This document shows, one piece after another, positions 31,972-43,494 of a DNA stretch of 64,000 bases. The DNA comes from Janthinobacterium sp. 61. GTDB lineage: Bacteria > Pseudomonadota > Gammaproteobacteria > Burkholderiales > Burkholderiaceae_D. The notes under the pieces were generated by a model. That model had not been told where the DNA came from. It was given only the letters and a program-made list of their open reading frames with translations, and ran no database searches. The number at the start of each line of letters is the position of its first letter. Positions within the stretch are counted from its first letter, which is position 1. Location: contig NZ_PJMQ01000001.1 in assembly GCF_002846335.1 (NCBI RefSeq), forward strand, positions 4,092,001 through 4,156,000. Reading direction: 5' to 3'. Made by a program: the position numbers and the translations under genes.

Positions 31972-32607
31972 ATGCTGAAACCACACGCCACTTGCGATGA
32001 TGATGCCGCCGTAGCGGCATCCGACATGGTTCGTATTCTCGACGTCGAGAACGGACTGGGTCGCATCATGGGCGACCGCATCCTGTATTTGAAAATCCTG
32101 CGCCGCTTCCTGCATGACCACGGCACCACGCCGTGCCAGATCCGCGCCGAATTCGACACCGGAAACTATGCCTCCGCGCGCCTGAAGGCGCATACCCTGA
32201 AAGGCGCCGCCGGCATGATCGGTGCGCGCCACGTGCACGGCCTGGCGACAAACCTGGAGTCGGCACTACGTGCCCAGGCGCCCGACCTGGCCCAGCAGAT
32301 GCAGCAGCTGGAACTGGCGCAAGATCAATTGCTCGGTGCCGTCAGCAGCATGCTGGGCACGCCGGAGACAACCCACACGGCTGCGCAGGACGTGGCGCCC
32401 GACCCGGCCGCGCCCGCCATCCAGCTGCTGCTGGCGCGCCTTGCCAGCCATCTGCGTGAAGGCGATGGCGCGGCCATCGACATCCTGGAAAACTCGGCCA
32501 GCCTGCTGGCTGCCAGCCTGGGCGTGCACGTCTATCAGGAAGTGGCGGCCGCTGCGCATGAGTTCGACTTCGATGGCGCCCTGGCGGCGCTGCTGAGGCG
32601 CCGCTAG
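31972..32607 (+). CDS. Hpt-domain phosphotransfer protein
   Basis: Probable histidine phosphotransfer protein. The Hpt domain lies in the first 110 residues, with the phospho-accepting histidine in LKAHTLKGAAGMIGARHVH. A Pro/Ala-rich linker and a second helical part follow (about 145-211). No histidine kinase is next to it, so it probably works as a free phosphorelay module. The start is uncertain: MLKPHATCDDD at 31972, with no clear ribosome site; an in-frame ATG at 32026 (MVRILDVENG) is nearly as likely, and the longest reading begins at 31891. Confidence 0.75.
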   Translation: MLKPHATCDDDAAVAASDMVRILDVENGLGRIMGDRILYLKILRRFLHDHGTTPCQIRAEFDTGNYASARLKAHTLKGAAGMIGARHVHGLATNLESALRAQAPDLAQQMQQLELAQDQLLGAVSSMLGTPETTHTAAQDVAPDPAAPAIQLLLARLASHLREGDGAAIDILENSASLLAASLGVHVYQEVAAAAHEFDFDGALAALLRRR

Positions 32608-32616
32608 CCTCCACGC

Positions 32617-32814
32617 TCAAGGGTGACATTGCGCCTCTTCCGCGTAAGCCATGCCGCAATGCTTGCCGCAAAAGCGGCGCACGGCATCGAGCGGCTTGTC
32701 GCAGTACCAGCAAGCGCCTTTTGGCGGCAAGGTGGCGATCAATTCCGGCATGGCAGGCAGCGCCACCATCACCTCCCCCTCGCGTTCCACGACGTCCGGC
32801 TGTTTGCTGTCCAT
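32617..32814 (-). CDS. small cysteine-rich (zinc-binding-like) protein
   Basis: Protein of 65 residues, family not recognised. It has an acidic N-terminus and a Cys-rich C-terminal half (CWYCDKPLDAVRRFCGKHC), a CxxC...CxxxC arrangement that suits one zinc ion. Start ATG 32814 follows AGGAAAGGAAG, a good site. Tail-to-tail with the Hpt gene, 9 bases apart. Confidence 0.7.
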   Translation of the reverse strand: MDSKQPDVVEREGEVMVALPAMPELIATLPPKGACWYCDKPLDAVRRFCGKHCGMAYAEEAQCHP

Positions 32815-32906
32815 GGCGCTTCCTTTCCTGGCGGCACTTCAAGGCCGCTCAGCAAGATTACGTCAGCGCAGTTTGGACTTCATGATAATTCTCAACGGGG
32901 CAGATG

Positions 32907-33212
32907 CTAGCTAGACTTTCGGAAACTGCGCACCGCGTCATTGGCATTGTCGGCAATGACTTTTTGCAGCTTCGGCTGTCCCGCATACTTGGCAGACAGC
33001 CGTTTCCACTGTCGCTGCGCCTGGCCGCACGATTGCTCGATGGCTTGCGTGATCTCGCGTTGGCGCGCCTTGTCGTTATCATCCCATTCGCCGGCAAAGT
33101 GCTCGCACATCTGGGCGTTTTCGACGAATTGCGCCACGTCCTTCGGCAACTTTTCCTGCGCACCAGCCAGCAGGGGCAGACAACTGAACAGCAGAACCAG
33201 CAGCAGCTTCAT
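32907..33212 (-). CDS. small exported protein, unknown function
   Basis: Protein of 101 residues with a signal peptide (MKLLLVLLFSCLPLLAGA) and a helical, charged body with two Cys (MCEHFAGEW, IEQSCGQA), possibly joined. Family not recognised. It starts 9 bases downstream of mnmE on the same strand, so it is likely cotranscribed with it. Confidence 0.75.
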   Translation of the reverse strand: MKLLLVLLFSCLPLLAGAQEKLPKDVAQFVENAQMCEHFAGEWDDNDKARQREITQAIEQSCGQAQRQWKRLSAKYAGQPKLQKVIADNANDAVRSFRKSS

Positions 33213-33221
33213 CGAACCTCC

Positions 33222-34601
33222 TTATTTGCCGATGCAGAAACGGCTGAAGATCACGCCCAGCAAATCGTCAGGTGAAAACTCGCCCGTGATGCTCGACAGC
33301 TGCACCTGCGCCAGGCGCAGCTCTTCGGCAAACAAATCCAGCGACTGGTCATCCTGCGCCGCGTGCGCGGCAGCGATGTTCAAGTGCTTGCCGGCCGACT
33401 TGAGCGCGATCAAATGGCGTTCACGCGCCAGATACAGCGATTCGCCCGTCTGCTGCCAGCCGGCGATGCGCAGCAGCTCGGCGCGCAGCAAGTCGATACC
33501 GATGTGTTCGTGTGCCGACAGATACACGTGCGTGGCATCCGGCAAGGCATCGACGCTGGGCTTGTGGCCGGACAGGTCAATCTTGTTCCACACGCGCACC
33601 ACGGGCACGCCTTCTGGGAAGGCGGCGACGATGGTTTCATCTGCCTGGGTGGGGCCGTGATCTGCGTCCAGCAGGTGCAAAATCACGTCGGCCTTGCCGA
33701 TCTCGCCCCAGGTGCGCTCGATGCCGATGCGCTCGACGGCGTCGATGGTGTCGCCCGCGCTGCGGATGCCGGCCGTGTCGATGATGTTGAGCGGAATGCC
33801 TTCGATCTGGATGGTTTCGCTGACCTTGTCGCGCGTGGTGCCGGCAATCGGCGTCACAATCGCCACGTCGGCGCCCGCCAGCGCGTTCAACAGCGATGAC
33901 TTGCCCACGTTGGGCTGGCCCGCCAGCACGACATTGAGACCTTCGCGCAGTAGCGCGCCCTGCGCCGCCTGCGCAAACACTTTATTCAGCGCTTCGATGA
34001 CGGCTTTCAACTGACCGCGCGCATTCGATTTTTCCAGGAAATCGATCTCTTCTTCCGGGAAATCCAGGGTCGCCTCGACCAGCATGCGCAAGCCCGTCAC
34101 CTGTTCCACCAGCGCGTGTATCGTATTCGAGAATGCGCCCGACAGCGATTGCGAGGCGGACTTGGCGGCCGCTTCCGTGGAAGCGTCGATCAGATCGGCC
34201 ACGGCTTCGGCTTGCGCCAGATCAAGCTTGTCATTCAAAAAGGCGCGGCGCGTGAATTCGCCGGGTTCGGCCAGGCGCAAGCCGTTGTCCCGGCCCGCCT
34301 CCAGCACGCGCGCCAGCAGCAGCTGCAACACGATTGGGCCGCCATGGCCCTGCAATTCCAGCACATCTTCGCCCGTGTAGGAGTGCGGGCCCTTGAAGTG
34401 GATGGCGATGCCCTGGTCAATGATGCTGCCGTCGCTTTCCGTAAATGGCAGGTAGGTGGCATGGCGCGGTTTCAGTTGCTGCGCGCCGAACAGGGCCGTC
34501 ATCAAAGGAGCGAGGTTTTTGCCGGAGGCGCGTACCACGCCGATGCCGCCGCGTCCTGGTGCGGTGGCGATGGCGGCGATAGGGGAAGAGTCAAGTTTCA
34601 T
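33222..34601 (-). CDS. mnmE: tRNA modification GTPase MnmE
   Basis: With MnmG it makes the 5-carboxymethylaminomethyl group on wobble U34 of certain tRNAs. Protein of 459 residues. The N-terminal folate-binding domain begins [20 protein letters not shown]; the G domain inserted in the helical part has [14 protein letters not shown] (G1), a TTRD loop (G2), DTAGIR (G3) and NKID (G4). It ends in the essential FCIGK, with the cysteine needed for catalysis. Standard neighbour of yidC. Confidence 0.98.
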   Translation of the reverse strand: MKLDSSPIAAIATAPGRGGIGVVRASGKNLAPLMTALFGAQQLKPRHATYLPFTESDGSIIDQGIAIHFKGPHSYTGEDVLELQGHGGPIVLQLLLARVLEAGRDNGLRLAEPGEFTRRAFLNDKLDLAQAEAVADLIDASTEAAAKSASQSLSGAFSNTIHALVEQVTGLRMLVEATLDFPEEEIDFLEKSNARGQLKAVIEALNKVFAQAAQGALLREGLNVVLAGQPNVGKSSLLNALAGADVAIVTPIAGTTRDKVSETIQIEGIPLNIIDTAGIRSAGDTIDAVERIGIERTWGEIGKADVILHLLDADHGPTQADETIVAAFPEGVPVVRVWNKIDLSGHKPSVDALPDATHVYLSAHEHIGIDLLRAELLRIAGWQQTGESLYLARERHLIALKSAGKHLNIAAAHAAQDDQSLDLFAEELRLAQVQLSSITGEFSPDDLLGVIFSRFCIGK

Positions 34602-34693
34602 GGGGATATTGTAGATTATTCGGGGAAGCTGTACGCAAAGGAATAATGGCGAAGCGACGACGCTTGTGGCGCCGATTCCTCAGCGGAGGGCTG

Positions 34694-34718
34694 GGGTCTG
34701 ACCCAAAGGGTCTGACCC
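34694..34718. repeat. GGGTCTGACCC direct repeat pair
   Basis: The near-palindrome GGGTCTGACCC occurs twice with three bases between copies, between mnmE and the yidC terminator. No function known to me. Confidence 0.6.
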
Positions 34719-34744
34719 CAAAAAAAAGCCCGCGCGAGGCGGGC
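34718..34744 (-). terminator. terminator of the rpmH-yidC operon
   Basis: Stem GCCCGC/GCGGGC read leftward after yidC, followed by nine T on the minus strand. Confidence 0.88.
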
Positions 34745-34764
34745 TTTCTGTTCGCTGGCCGGAA

Positions 34765-36501
34765 TTACTTGGCGGCAGGCGCGTATTTCTTGGTGATCAC
34801 CCATTGCTGGCCAATCGACAGGACGTTGTTGACGACCCAGTAGAGTACCAAGCCCGACGGGAAGAAGAAGAACATCACCGAGAATGCCAGTGGCATGAAC
34901 AACATCATCTTCGCTTGCATCGGATCGGCCGGGGCCGGGTTCAGCTTGGTCGTGATGAACATCGAGATCGCGTACAGCACGGGCAGGATGCACCATGGGT
35001 CATGCTGGGCCAGGTCGGTGATCCAGCCGATCCATGGCGCGCCGCGGATTTCCACGGACGCGTTCAGTACCCAGTACAGAGCGATAAAGACGGGCATCTG
35101 GATCAGGATCGGCAGGCAGCCGCCCAGCGGATTGATTTTTTCCGTCTTGTACAGCTCCATCGTGGCCTGGTTCATCTTTTGCGGATCGCCTTTGAAGCGT
35201 TCGCGGATGGCTTGCATCTTCGGCGTGACCAGTTTCATCTTCGCCATGCTGCGATAGCCGGCAGCCGACAGCGGGAAGAACAGCAGCTTGATCAGGATCG
35301 TGAAGGCGATGATGGTCCAGCCCCAGTTGCCCAGCACGCTGTGGATCTGTTCCATGACCCAGAACATCGGCTTGGCGATGATGGTCAGCCAGCCGTAATC
35401 CTTGACCAGCTCCAGGCCAGGCGAGACGTTTTCCAGCAGGTGCGCGATTTGCGGACCCGAGTACAGCTTGCTGTCCATGCTGGCCGAAGCGCCTGGCGCC
35501 AGGGTAGGCAGGGGCAGCACGTTGCCGATGGCGTACAGGTTGGGGCCGACCTTCTTCGTGAAGATGTCGCGCTTGGCGTTCTCAGGCGGAACGAAAGCGG
35601 ACACGAAGAAGTGTTGCGAAATCGCAAACCAGCCGCCAGTCGCCGTGGCCGGATGCAGGCCCTTCATGGCATTGTCGTTGCCCTTCTTCTCGTCTTCCAC
35701 GGCCGCTTTTTCGATTTTCTCGAACGTCAGCTTCTGGTACTTGTCTTGCGGCGTGTACAGGGTCGGACCCGTGAAGCTGCTGTTGAAGAACGAGTCACCG
35801 ACCGGCTTGTTGCCGTCATGCGTCAGTTGCAGATACAGCTGCGGCGTGACAGGTGCCGCGCCCACGTTGGACACGTCGTGGCGCACGTCGATGACGTAGT
35901 CGCCGCGCTTGAAGGTAAACGTCTTGGTCAGCTTGACGCCGCCTTCGACCGCTTCCATTACCAGTTGCACTTGCTTGCCGTCACCGATGGTGCGCACGCC
36001 AGGCTGCACGGTGAAACCGCTCGCATGGGTAGGGAAAGGACCGCCGACCAGGCCCGATTGCGCCAGGTAGGTATGGTTCGCGCCTTCGTCGAACAGCACT
36101 TCGTTTTGCTTGCCGTCATCGGGCTGGCACCATTTGAACAGGCCGAAGCAGCCGCCAAACCAGCCCGGATTGCCCGCGCCCTTGAATTTCAGCAATTCCA
36201 GACGCTTGACCTGGCCGCCCAGGGTGTCGATGTCGACCTTGATGACGTCGGTGGTGATGCTAATCACTTCGCGCTTGAACGCGGCGGGATCGACAGCCTC
36301 ACCCGACAGGGCAGGCACGCCTGCGGCAGCCGATGCAGCCAGGGCATCCGTCTTGGCAGGGGTCGCAGGCGCCTTGGCGGTTTGTTCCGTGTTCGCGGAG
36401 AACATCGACGGCTTGCCGTTCGAGATCATCCATTCGTTCCAGAGAATTACCAGCGAGACGGAAAACACGATCCACAGGATGGTACGTTTATTGATATCCA
36501 T
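34765..36501 (-). CDS. yidC: membrane protein insertase YidC
   Basis: Inserts and folds inner-membrane proteins, alone or with SecYEG. Protein of 578 residues from ATG 36501 (MDINKRTILWIVFSVSLVILWNEW), the standard beginning; the reading from 36558 adds an unlikely extension. After the first helix, a large periplasmic beta domain covers about 60-340, then five core helices (FPLSAAGYRSMAKMKLVTPKMQAIRERFKGDPQKMN loop, CLPILIQMPVFIALYWVL, LPLAFSVMFFFFPSGLVLYWVVNNVLSIGQQW). Gene order with yidD, rnpA and rpmH is the standard one. Confidence 0.97.
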   Translation of the reverse strand: MDINKRTILWIVFSVSLVILWNEWMISNGKPSMFSANTEQTAKAPATPAKTDALAASAAAGVPALSGEAVDPAAFKREVISITTDVIKVDIDTLGGQVKRLELLKFKGAGNPGWFGGCFGLFKWCQPDDGKQNEVLFDEGANHTYLAQSGLVGGPFPTHASGFTVQPGVRTIGDGKQVQLVMEAVEGGVKLTKTFTFKRGDYVIDVRHDVSNVGAAPVTPQLYLQLTHDGNKPVGDSFFNSSFTGPTLYTPQDKYQKLTFEKIEKAAVEDEKKGNDNAMKGLHPATATGGWFAISQHFFVSAFVPPENAKRDIFTKKVGPNLYAIGNVLPLPTLAPGASASMDSKLYSGPQIAHLLENVSPGLELVKDYGWLTIIAKPMFWVMEQIHSVLGNWGWTIIAFTILIKLLFFPLSAAGYRSMAKMKLVTPKMQAIRERFKGDPQKMNQATMELYKTEKINPLGGCLPILIQMPVFIALYWVLNASVEIRGAPWIGWITDLAQHDPWCILPVLYAISMFITTKLNPAPADPMQAKMMLFMPLAFSVMFFFFPSGLVLYWVVNNVLSIGQQWVITKKYAPAAK

Positions 36502-36512
36502 TAGGGTATTTG

Positions 36513-36773
36513 TCAGGAGTGGTTGCAACCGCAAGCGGTCGTTGAAGATTGTTTGCAATCGGCCGGCGGCACCGGGTCGACGCCCCCATCATTCCAGGGG
36601 TGGCAACGGCACAGGCGCTTGGCAGCCAGCAGGCTGCCCTTGGCCGTACCGTGCACGCGCAGCGCTTCCATCGCGTAATGCGAACAACTTGGATAGAAAC
36701 GGCAATTCTGTCCCAGCATGGGGCTGATCAGCAACTGATAAGCGCGCAGCAGGAACAGCAGCAGGGTTTTCAT
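36513..36773 (-). CDS. yidD: membrane protein insertion efficiency factor YidD
   Basis: Small protein of 86 residues that assists YidC. The family signature is complete: [29 protein letters not shown], with further Cys in LCRCHPW and a C-terminal CGC. Its start overlaps the rnpA stop by 4 bases. Confidence 0.95.
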   Translation of the reverse strand: MKTLLLFLLRAYQLLISPMLGQNCRFYPSCSHYAMEALRVHGTAKGSLLAAKRLCRCHPWNDGGVDPVPPADCKQSSTTACGCNHS

Positions 36774-37228
36774 GGCGCGGATGGTGGTGGCGCAGCAACA
36801 GAACGGGCCTGGGCGGCGATTTGCGCCGCAAACAGGCGGCTCAATTCCTCACGCAGCTCGGCTTTGAGCTGGCTCGTGGTGGCCGGGCCATCCTTGCTGT
36901 TGACGGCGCGCGACAAACGCACCACGCAGTCGACTGGCGGCATCGCGCTGTTGCGAAACAGCTCGCGCGTGACGCGTTTGATCGTGTTGCGGGTCGCCGC
37001 GCGTGGTGCGAAACGCTTCGCCACAACGACGCCCAGCCGCGCATGCGGCAATTGATTGTGTCGGGTGTACAGCACAAAATGCGCTGTTTTTTGCGAAGGG
37101 CGCAAACGAAAAACGGATGAAAATTCATCCGTTTTAACGATACGCCGAAAGCGCGCGAAGTCGTGTGAACCTTCGCGTTGATTGCCGACTGGAGTACAGC
37201 TAGCCACGCGATCAGCTGTCAACGACAA
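36770..37228 (-). CDS. rnpA: ribonuclease P protein component
   Basis: Protein subunit of RNase P, which matures tRNA 5' ends. The core is plain: [17 protein letters not shown] at the front and [29 protein letters not shown], with the RNR-like basic signature. The open frame of 152 residues starts at TTG 37228, just after rpmH; the start is uncertain because the first 25 residues are unlike the family and a GTG at 37206 is also in frame. The Ala/Pro-rich tail overlaps yidD. Confidence 0.93.
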   Translation of the reverse strand: MSLTADRVASCTPVGNQREGSHDFARFRRIVKTDEFSSVFRLRPSQKTAHFVLYTRHNQLPHARLGVVVAKRFAPRAATRNTIKRVTRELFRNSAMPPVDCVVRLSRAVNSKDGPATTSQLKAELREELSRLFAAQIAAQARSVAAPPPSAP

Positions 37229-37230
37229 GC

Positions 37231-37365
37231 CTAGACGGCCAGACGTTTGCGGCCCTTTGCGCGACGTGCGTTGAGCACATCACGGCCACCACGGGTAGCC
37301 ATACGAGCGCGGAAGCCGTGCGTACGCTTGCGGCGAACGACGGAAGGTTGGTAAGTACGTTTCAT
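37231..37365 (-). CDS. rpmH: 50S ribosomal protein L34
   Basis: 44 residues, [20 protein letters not shown]..., the standard L34 sequence. ATG 37365 chosen over the longer frame to 37446. First gene of the leftward rpmH-rnpA-yidD-yidC unit, reading away from the origin. Confidence 0.98.
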   Translation of the reverse strand: MKRTYQPSVVRRKRTHGFRARMATRGGRDVLNARRAKGRKRLAV

Positions 37366-37819
37366 GTTGGTCTCGCTAAAAACAAAAAAAATGCAAAATC
37401 GGGTCTGACGTCCCGTCAGTTTTTGGTGCCAATGACAATCGCGCACTTATGCCAAGGCACAAGCTGGCCAATCTCATCGCCCGCTTGAACGCGCACCAAA
37501 TCTACTACGCGGAGCGATTTGCGGCCTCCGGTGCTCACTGTGCCTTCGCACAGTTGCGCGCCTCAGCCACAACTCATCACCGCTCGCTACGATTTGGTAC
37601 TGCGTCGTTAATCCACGCTTAGTCCATATTGTCGTTCCAAATGAATAAACACGGAATACGGGCGGGGAACCCTGAATTATTCAGCATATGCCCCCCTCTT
37701 GTCAAGGATTGCCGTGATCGCCCGAAAATTTACGCGCCGCGCCCCATCTTCCGGCAAGGCCCCGCCACAGGCCGCGCCAGCACTGCCTGAGACGGGATAA
37801 CCGGGGGATAAGTCGCCTC

Positions 37820-37828
37820 TTATGCACA
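37820..37828 (+). promoter_or_regulatory. DnaA box
   Basis: TTATGCACA, a match to TTATNCACA, 174 bases before dnaA. Confidence 0.7.
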
Positions 37829-37867
37829 CGGCGCCCCACCCCGCCACAGAAAAATAACAGCCGTGCC

Positions 37868-37876
37868 TGTGGATAA
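37868..37876 (-). promoter_or_regulatory. DnaA box
   Basis: TTATCCACA on the minus strand, the strongest consensus form, 126 bases before dnaA. Confidence 0.75.
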
Positions 37877-38001
37877 CTTTGGCAGTCGGGAGTAGAATAG
37901 CGCGTTACGTGTGGCGAGCCCTCGCGCGACGCCGGCCTTGCAACACGGTGAACGCAGGGCAGAATCGATACGCCCTCCCACACCTTTTCACATAGACATA
38001 C

Positions 38002-39396
38002 ATGGATAATTTCTGGCAGGCCTGTTCCGCGCAGTTGGAACTGGAGCTGACACCGCAACAATTCAGTGCGTGGATCAAACCGCTTATCCCTCTCGATTAC
38101 GAAGAGGGCAAGCTGCGCATTGCTGCGCCCAATCGCTTCAAGCTCGATTGGGTCAAGACCCAGTTCGCCAGCCGCATCACTGCGCTGGCCATACAGTACT
38201 TCGAAGCGCCCACGGAAGTGCAGTTCGTGCTCGACCCGCGCCTGGCCCTGCCGAAGAAGCCCGTCACCGCCAGCACTCCGGCCAGCGATCCGAATGGCGG
38301 CGCGCCCAGCGCGCGCGCCGCGGAGCCGCAGCCCAGCGTGCCGGAACTGAGCATCGGCGCGGCGCCGCGCCGCGAGCAGAGCCGCATCAACACCGACCTG
38401 ACCTTCGACAGCTTCGTGACCGGCAAGGCCAACCAGCTGGCGCGCGCCGCCGCCATCCAGGTGGCGAACAATCCGGGCGTGTCCTATAACCCGCTGTTCT
38501 TCTACGGCGGCGTCGGTCTGGGTAAAACCCACTTGATCCACGCTATCGGCAACCAGGTGATGGCCGACAATCCTGGCGCGAAGATACGCTACATCCACGC
38601 GGAACAGTACGTTCGCGACGTAGTGACCGCTTACCAGCGCAAGGGTTTCGACGACTTCAAGCACTACTATCACTCGCTCGACATGCTGCTGATCGATGAT
38701 ATTCAATTCTTTGGCGGCAAGAGCCGCACGCAGGAAGAGTTTTTCTATGCGTTCGAGGCATTAATTGCCGCAAAGAAACAGATCATCATCACCTCGGATA
38801 CCTATCCGAAGGAAATCACGGGCATGGACGATCGCCTGATCTCGCGCTTCGACTCGGGCCTGACGGTGGCTATCGAACCGCCGGAACTGGAAATGCGCGT
38901 GGCGATTTTGCTGAAAAAAGCCAAGCAGGAAGGCGTGACCTTCTCCGACGACGTGGCCTTCTTTGTCGCCAAGCACCTGCGCTCGAACGTGCGCGAGCTC
39001 GAAGGCGCGCTGCGCAAAATTCTTGCGTACTCGCGTTTCCATGGCAAGGACATCACGATCGATATCGTCAAGGAAGCCCTGAAGGACTTGCTGTCGGTGC
39101 AGAACCGCCAGATTTCCGTGGAAAACATCCAGAAAACAGTGGCCGACTTCTTCAATATCAAGGTCGCCGACATGTATTCGAAGCGCCGGCCCGCAAATAT
39201 CGCCCGGCCGCGCCAGATCGCCATGTACCTGGCCAAGGAATTGACACAGAAGAGCCTGCCGGAAATCGGCGAACTGTTCGGCGGCCGCGACCACACCACG
39301 GTGCTGCATGCCGTGCGCAAGATCGCGCTGGACCGCACCAAAAACCCGGAATGCAACCACGAATTGCATGTGCTGGAGCAAACGTTGAAGGGCTAA
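38002..39396 (+). CDS. dnaA: chromosomal replication initiator DnaA
   Basis: Binds origin DnaA boxes and melts DNA, 464 residues. Domain I ([28 protein letters not shown]) is followed by a short Pro/Ala-rich linker at about 85-125. The AAA+ domain has [22 protein letters not shown] (Walker A) and [12 protein letters not shown] (Walker B). Domain IV ends with the helix-turn-helix signature [19 protein letters not shown]. Confidence 0.98.
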   Translation: MDNFWQACSAQLELELTPQQFSAWIKPLIPLDYEEGKLRIAAPNRFKLDWVKTQFASRITALAIQYFEAPTEVQFVLDPRLALPKKPVTASTPASDPNGGAPSARAAEPQPSVPELSIGAAPRREQSRINTDLTFDSFVTGKANQLARAAAIQVANNPGVSYNPLFFYGGVGLGKTHLIHAIGNQVMADNPGAKIRYIHAEQYVRDVVTAYQRKGFDDFKHYYHSLDMLLIDDIQFFGGKSRTQEEFFYAFEALIAAKKQIIITSDTYPKEITGMDDRLISRFDSGLTVAIEPPELEMRVAILLKKAKQEGVTFSDDVAFFVAKHLRSNVRELEGALRKILAYSRFHGKDITIDIVKEALKDLLSVQNRQISVENIQKTVADFFNIKVADMYSKRRPANIARPRQIAMYLAKELTQKSLPEIGELFGGRDHTTVLHAVRKIALDRTKNPECNHELHVLEQTLKG

Positions 39397-39545
39397 GCAC
39401 CATTTGGCAAGACTGGCTCAAAACGTGCTTTACCCTTATTATCTGGGAGGGCACCGCAGCCGGTCTGTCGGGGCTCCTTATGGCAACAATTGTTAAATTA
39501 ATACGTTAAACGTCGTACTGTTCAACCTATACATTGAGGATAAAT

Positions 39546-40652
39546 ATGCAATTGGTCAAAACCACCCGAGATACCCTTCTCCGGCCACTGCAGATCGTGA
39601 GCGGTATTGTCGAGCGTCGGCACACTATGCCGATTCTGGCCAATATCCTCATCCGCAAAGACGGTGAAAATGTCTCCTTCCTGTCGACCGACACCGAAGT
39701 GCAGATCACCACGCACGCGGAAATCGGTTCCGGTGCGGACGTTACCGGCACCACTGTGGCCGCGCGCAAGCTGCTGGACATTTTGCGCGCCCTGCCCGAA
39801 TCGGGCGACGTCACGATGACCCTGCTGAACAAGCGCCTGACCGTGCAAACGGGCAAGTCGCGCTTCGCCCTGCAAACCCTGGCGGCGGAAGAGTTTCCAA
39901 CCGTGCAACAGGCGGAAAGCTATAACGCCTCCGTCACCCTGCCCCAGAAAACGCTGAAGCACCTGTTCAATATGGTGCATTTCTCGATGGCGCAGCAAGA
40001 CATCCGCTATTACCTGAACGGCTTGCTGCTGGTTCTGGATGGCAATAATGTCATCGCCGTCGCCACCGATGGCCACCGCCTGGCGTTTTGCCAGGTCGCC
40101 ACCGAGCAGACGTTTGCGCGCCAGGAAGTGATTATTCCGCGCAAGACCATCATCGAACTGCAGCGCCTGCTGGAAGAGAACGATGAGCCGGTGCAGCTGG
40201 ACATCGCCGCCAACCAGGTGAAACTGACCTTTGCCGACATCGAGCTGATCTCGAAGCTGGTGGAAGGCAAGTTCCCCGACTACACGCGCGTGATTCCAAA
40301 AGGCTACAAAAACGACTTCACCATCGGCCGCGATGAACTGCTGCGTTCGCTGCAGCGTGCCGCCATCATGACCAGCGACAAGTTCAAGGGCGTGCGCTGC
40401 ATCATCACCCCGGGCAGCATGAAGATCAGCTCGACCAATGCGGACCAGGAAGAAGCCGTCGAAGAGCTGGAAATCGACTACGGCGGCGACTCCGTCGACA
40501 TCGGCTTCAACGTGACGTACCTGCTGGACGTGTTGAACAACCTGAAATGCGAATACGTCAACATCGCGCTGGGCGACTCGAACTCGTCCGCCCTGATCTC
40601 CATCCCGGACAATGCCGACTTCAAGTATGTCGTCATGCCGATGCGGATCTAA
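39546..40652 (+). CDS. dnaN: DNA polymerase III sliding clamp
   Basis: Beta clamp, 368 residues. It has the standard start MQLVKTTRDTLLRPLQIVSGIVERRHTMPILANIL and the standard end YVVMPMRI. ATG 39546 is chosen because AGGA stands 6 bases before it; a TTG in frame at 39534 is inside that site. The gap 39397-39545 carries the promoter region, with no gene. Confidence 0.98.
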   Translation: MQLVKTTRDTLLRPLQIVSGIVERRHTMPILANILIRKDGENVSFLSTDTEVQITTHAEIGSGADVTGTTVAARKLLDILRALPESGDVTMTLLNKRLTVQTGKSRFALQTLAAEEFPTVQQAESYNASVTLPQKTLKHLFNMVHFSMAQQDIRYYLNGLLLVLDGNNVIAVATDGHRLAFCQVATEQTFARQEVIIPRKTIIELQRLLEENDEPVQLDIAANQVKLTFADIELISKLVEGKFPDYTRVIPKGYKNDFTIGRDELLRSLQRAAIMTSDKFKGVRCIITPGSMKISSTNADQEEAVEELEIDYGGDSVDIGFNVTYLLDVLNNLKCEYVNIALGDSNSSALISIPDNADFKYVVMPMRI

Positions 40653-40667
40653 AGACCACAGCCGTGA

Positions 40668-43304
<2,637 letters not shown>

Positions 43305-43306
43305 GC

Positions 43307-43319
43307 TGTCGGGTGACAC
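43307..43319 (+). repeat. left terminal inverted repeat
   Basis: TGTCGGGTGACAC, beginning with the TGT usual for this class. It pairs with 61116-61128. Confidence 0.88.
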
Positions 43320-43383
43320 AGAAAGTGAAAACCGTGCCAGGTAAGTGAAAAAGCCAAGTCACGGATAGTGAGAAAAAGCCAAC
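43314..43383 (+). promoter_or_regulatory. left-end transposase (TnsB) binding array
   Basis: Site L1 is TGACAC-AGAAAG-TGAAAA (43314-43331). Two further copies of its second half follow: AAGTGAAAAAGCCAAG near 43344-43359 and TAGTGAGAAAAAGCCAA near 43366-43382. Repeats of about 20 bases are typical of TnsB arrays; binding is inferred. Confidence 0.7.
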
Positions 43384-43405
43384 TGATCCAAGTTGGCTTT
43401 TTTTT
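43373..43405 (+). terminator. terminator inside the transposon left end
   Basis: Perfect 12-bp stem AAAAAGCCAACT/AGTTGGCTTTTT with loop GATCCA and a run of eight T. It ends gyrB transcription in place of the displaced native terminator, and its left arm is also part of the last TnsB-like repeat. Bases 43406-43494 hold no other gene. Confidence 0.88.
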
Positions 43406-43494
43406 GCGATATCCGATTCTGCCGACGACGACCGTTCTTCGGTATTATCTAAGCAACAATTCCCATTTGAGCAAGAAAACCGTGTAGGAGTGCT

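Larger units (their letters stand above)
37366..38001. other. probable chromosomal origin region (rpmH-dnaA gap)
   Basis: 636 bases with no gene between divergent rpmH and dnaA, the usual site of oriC in proteobacteria. I see perfect DnaA boxes TTATGCACA at 37820-37828 (plus) and TTATCCACA at 37868-37876 (minus), and partial ones such as TTAATCCACG near 37608. An AT-richer patch lies near 37640-37690. Only two full boxes is few for an origin, so part of this may be the dnaA promoter with autoregulation. Confidence 0.6.
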
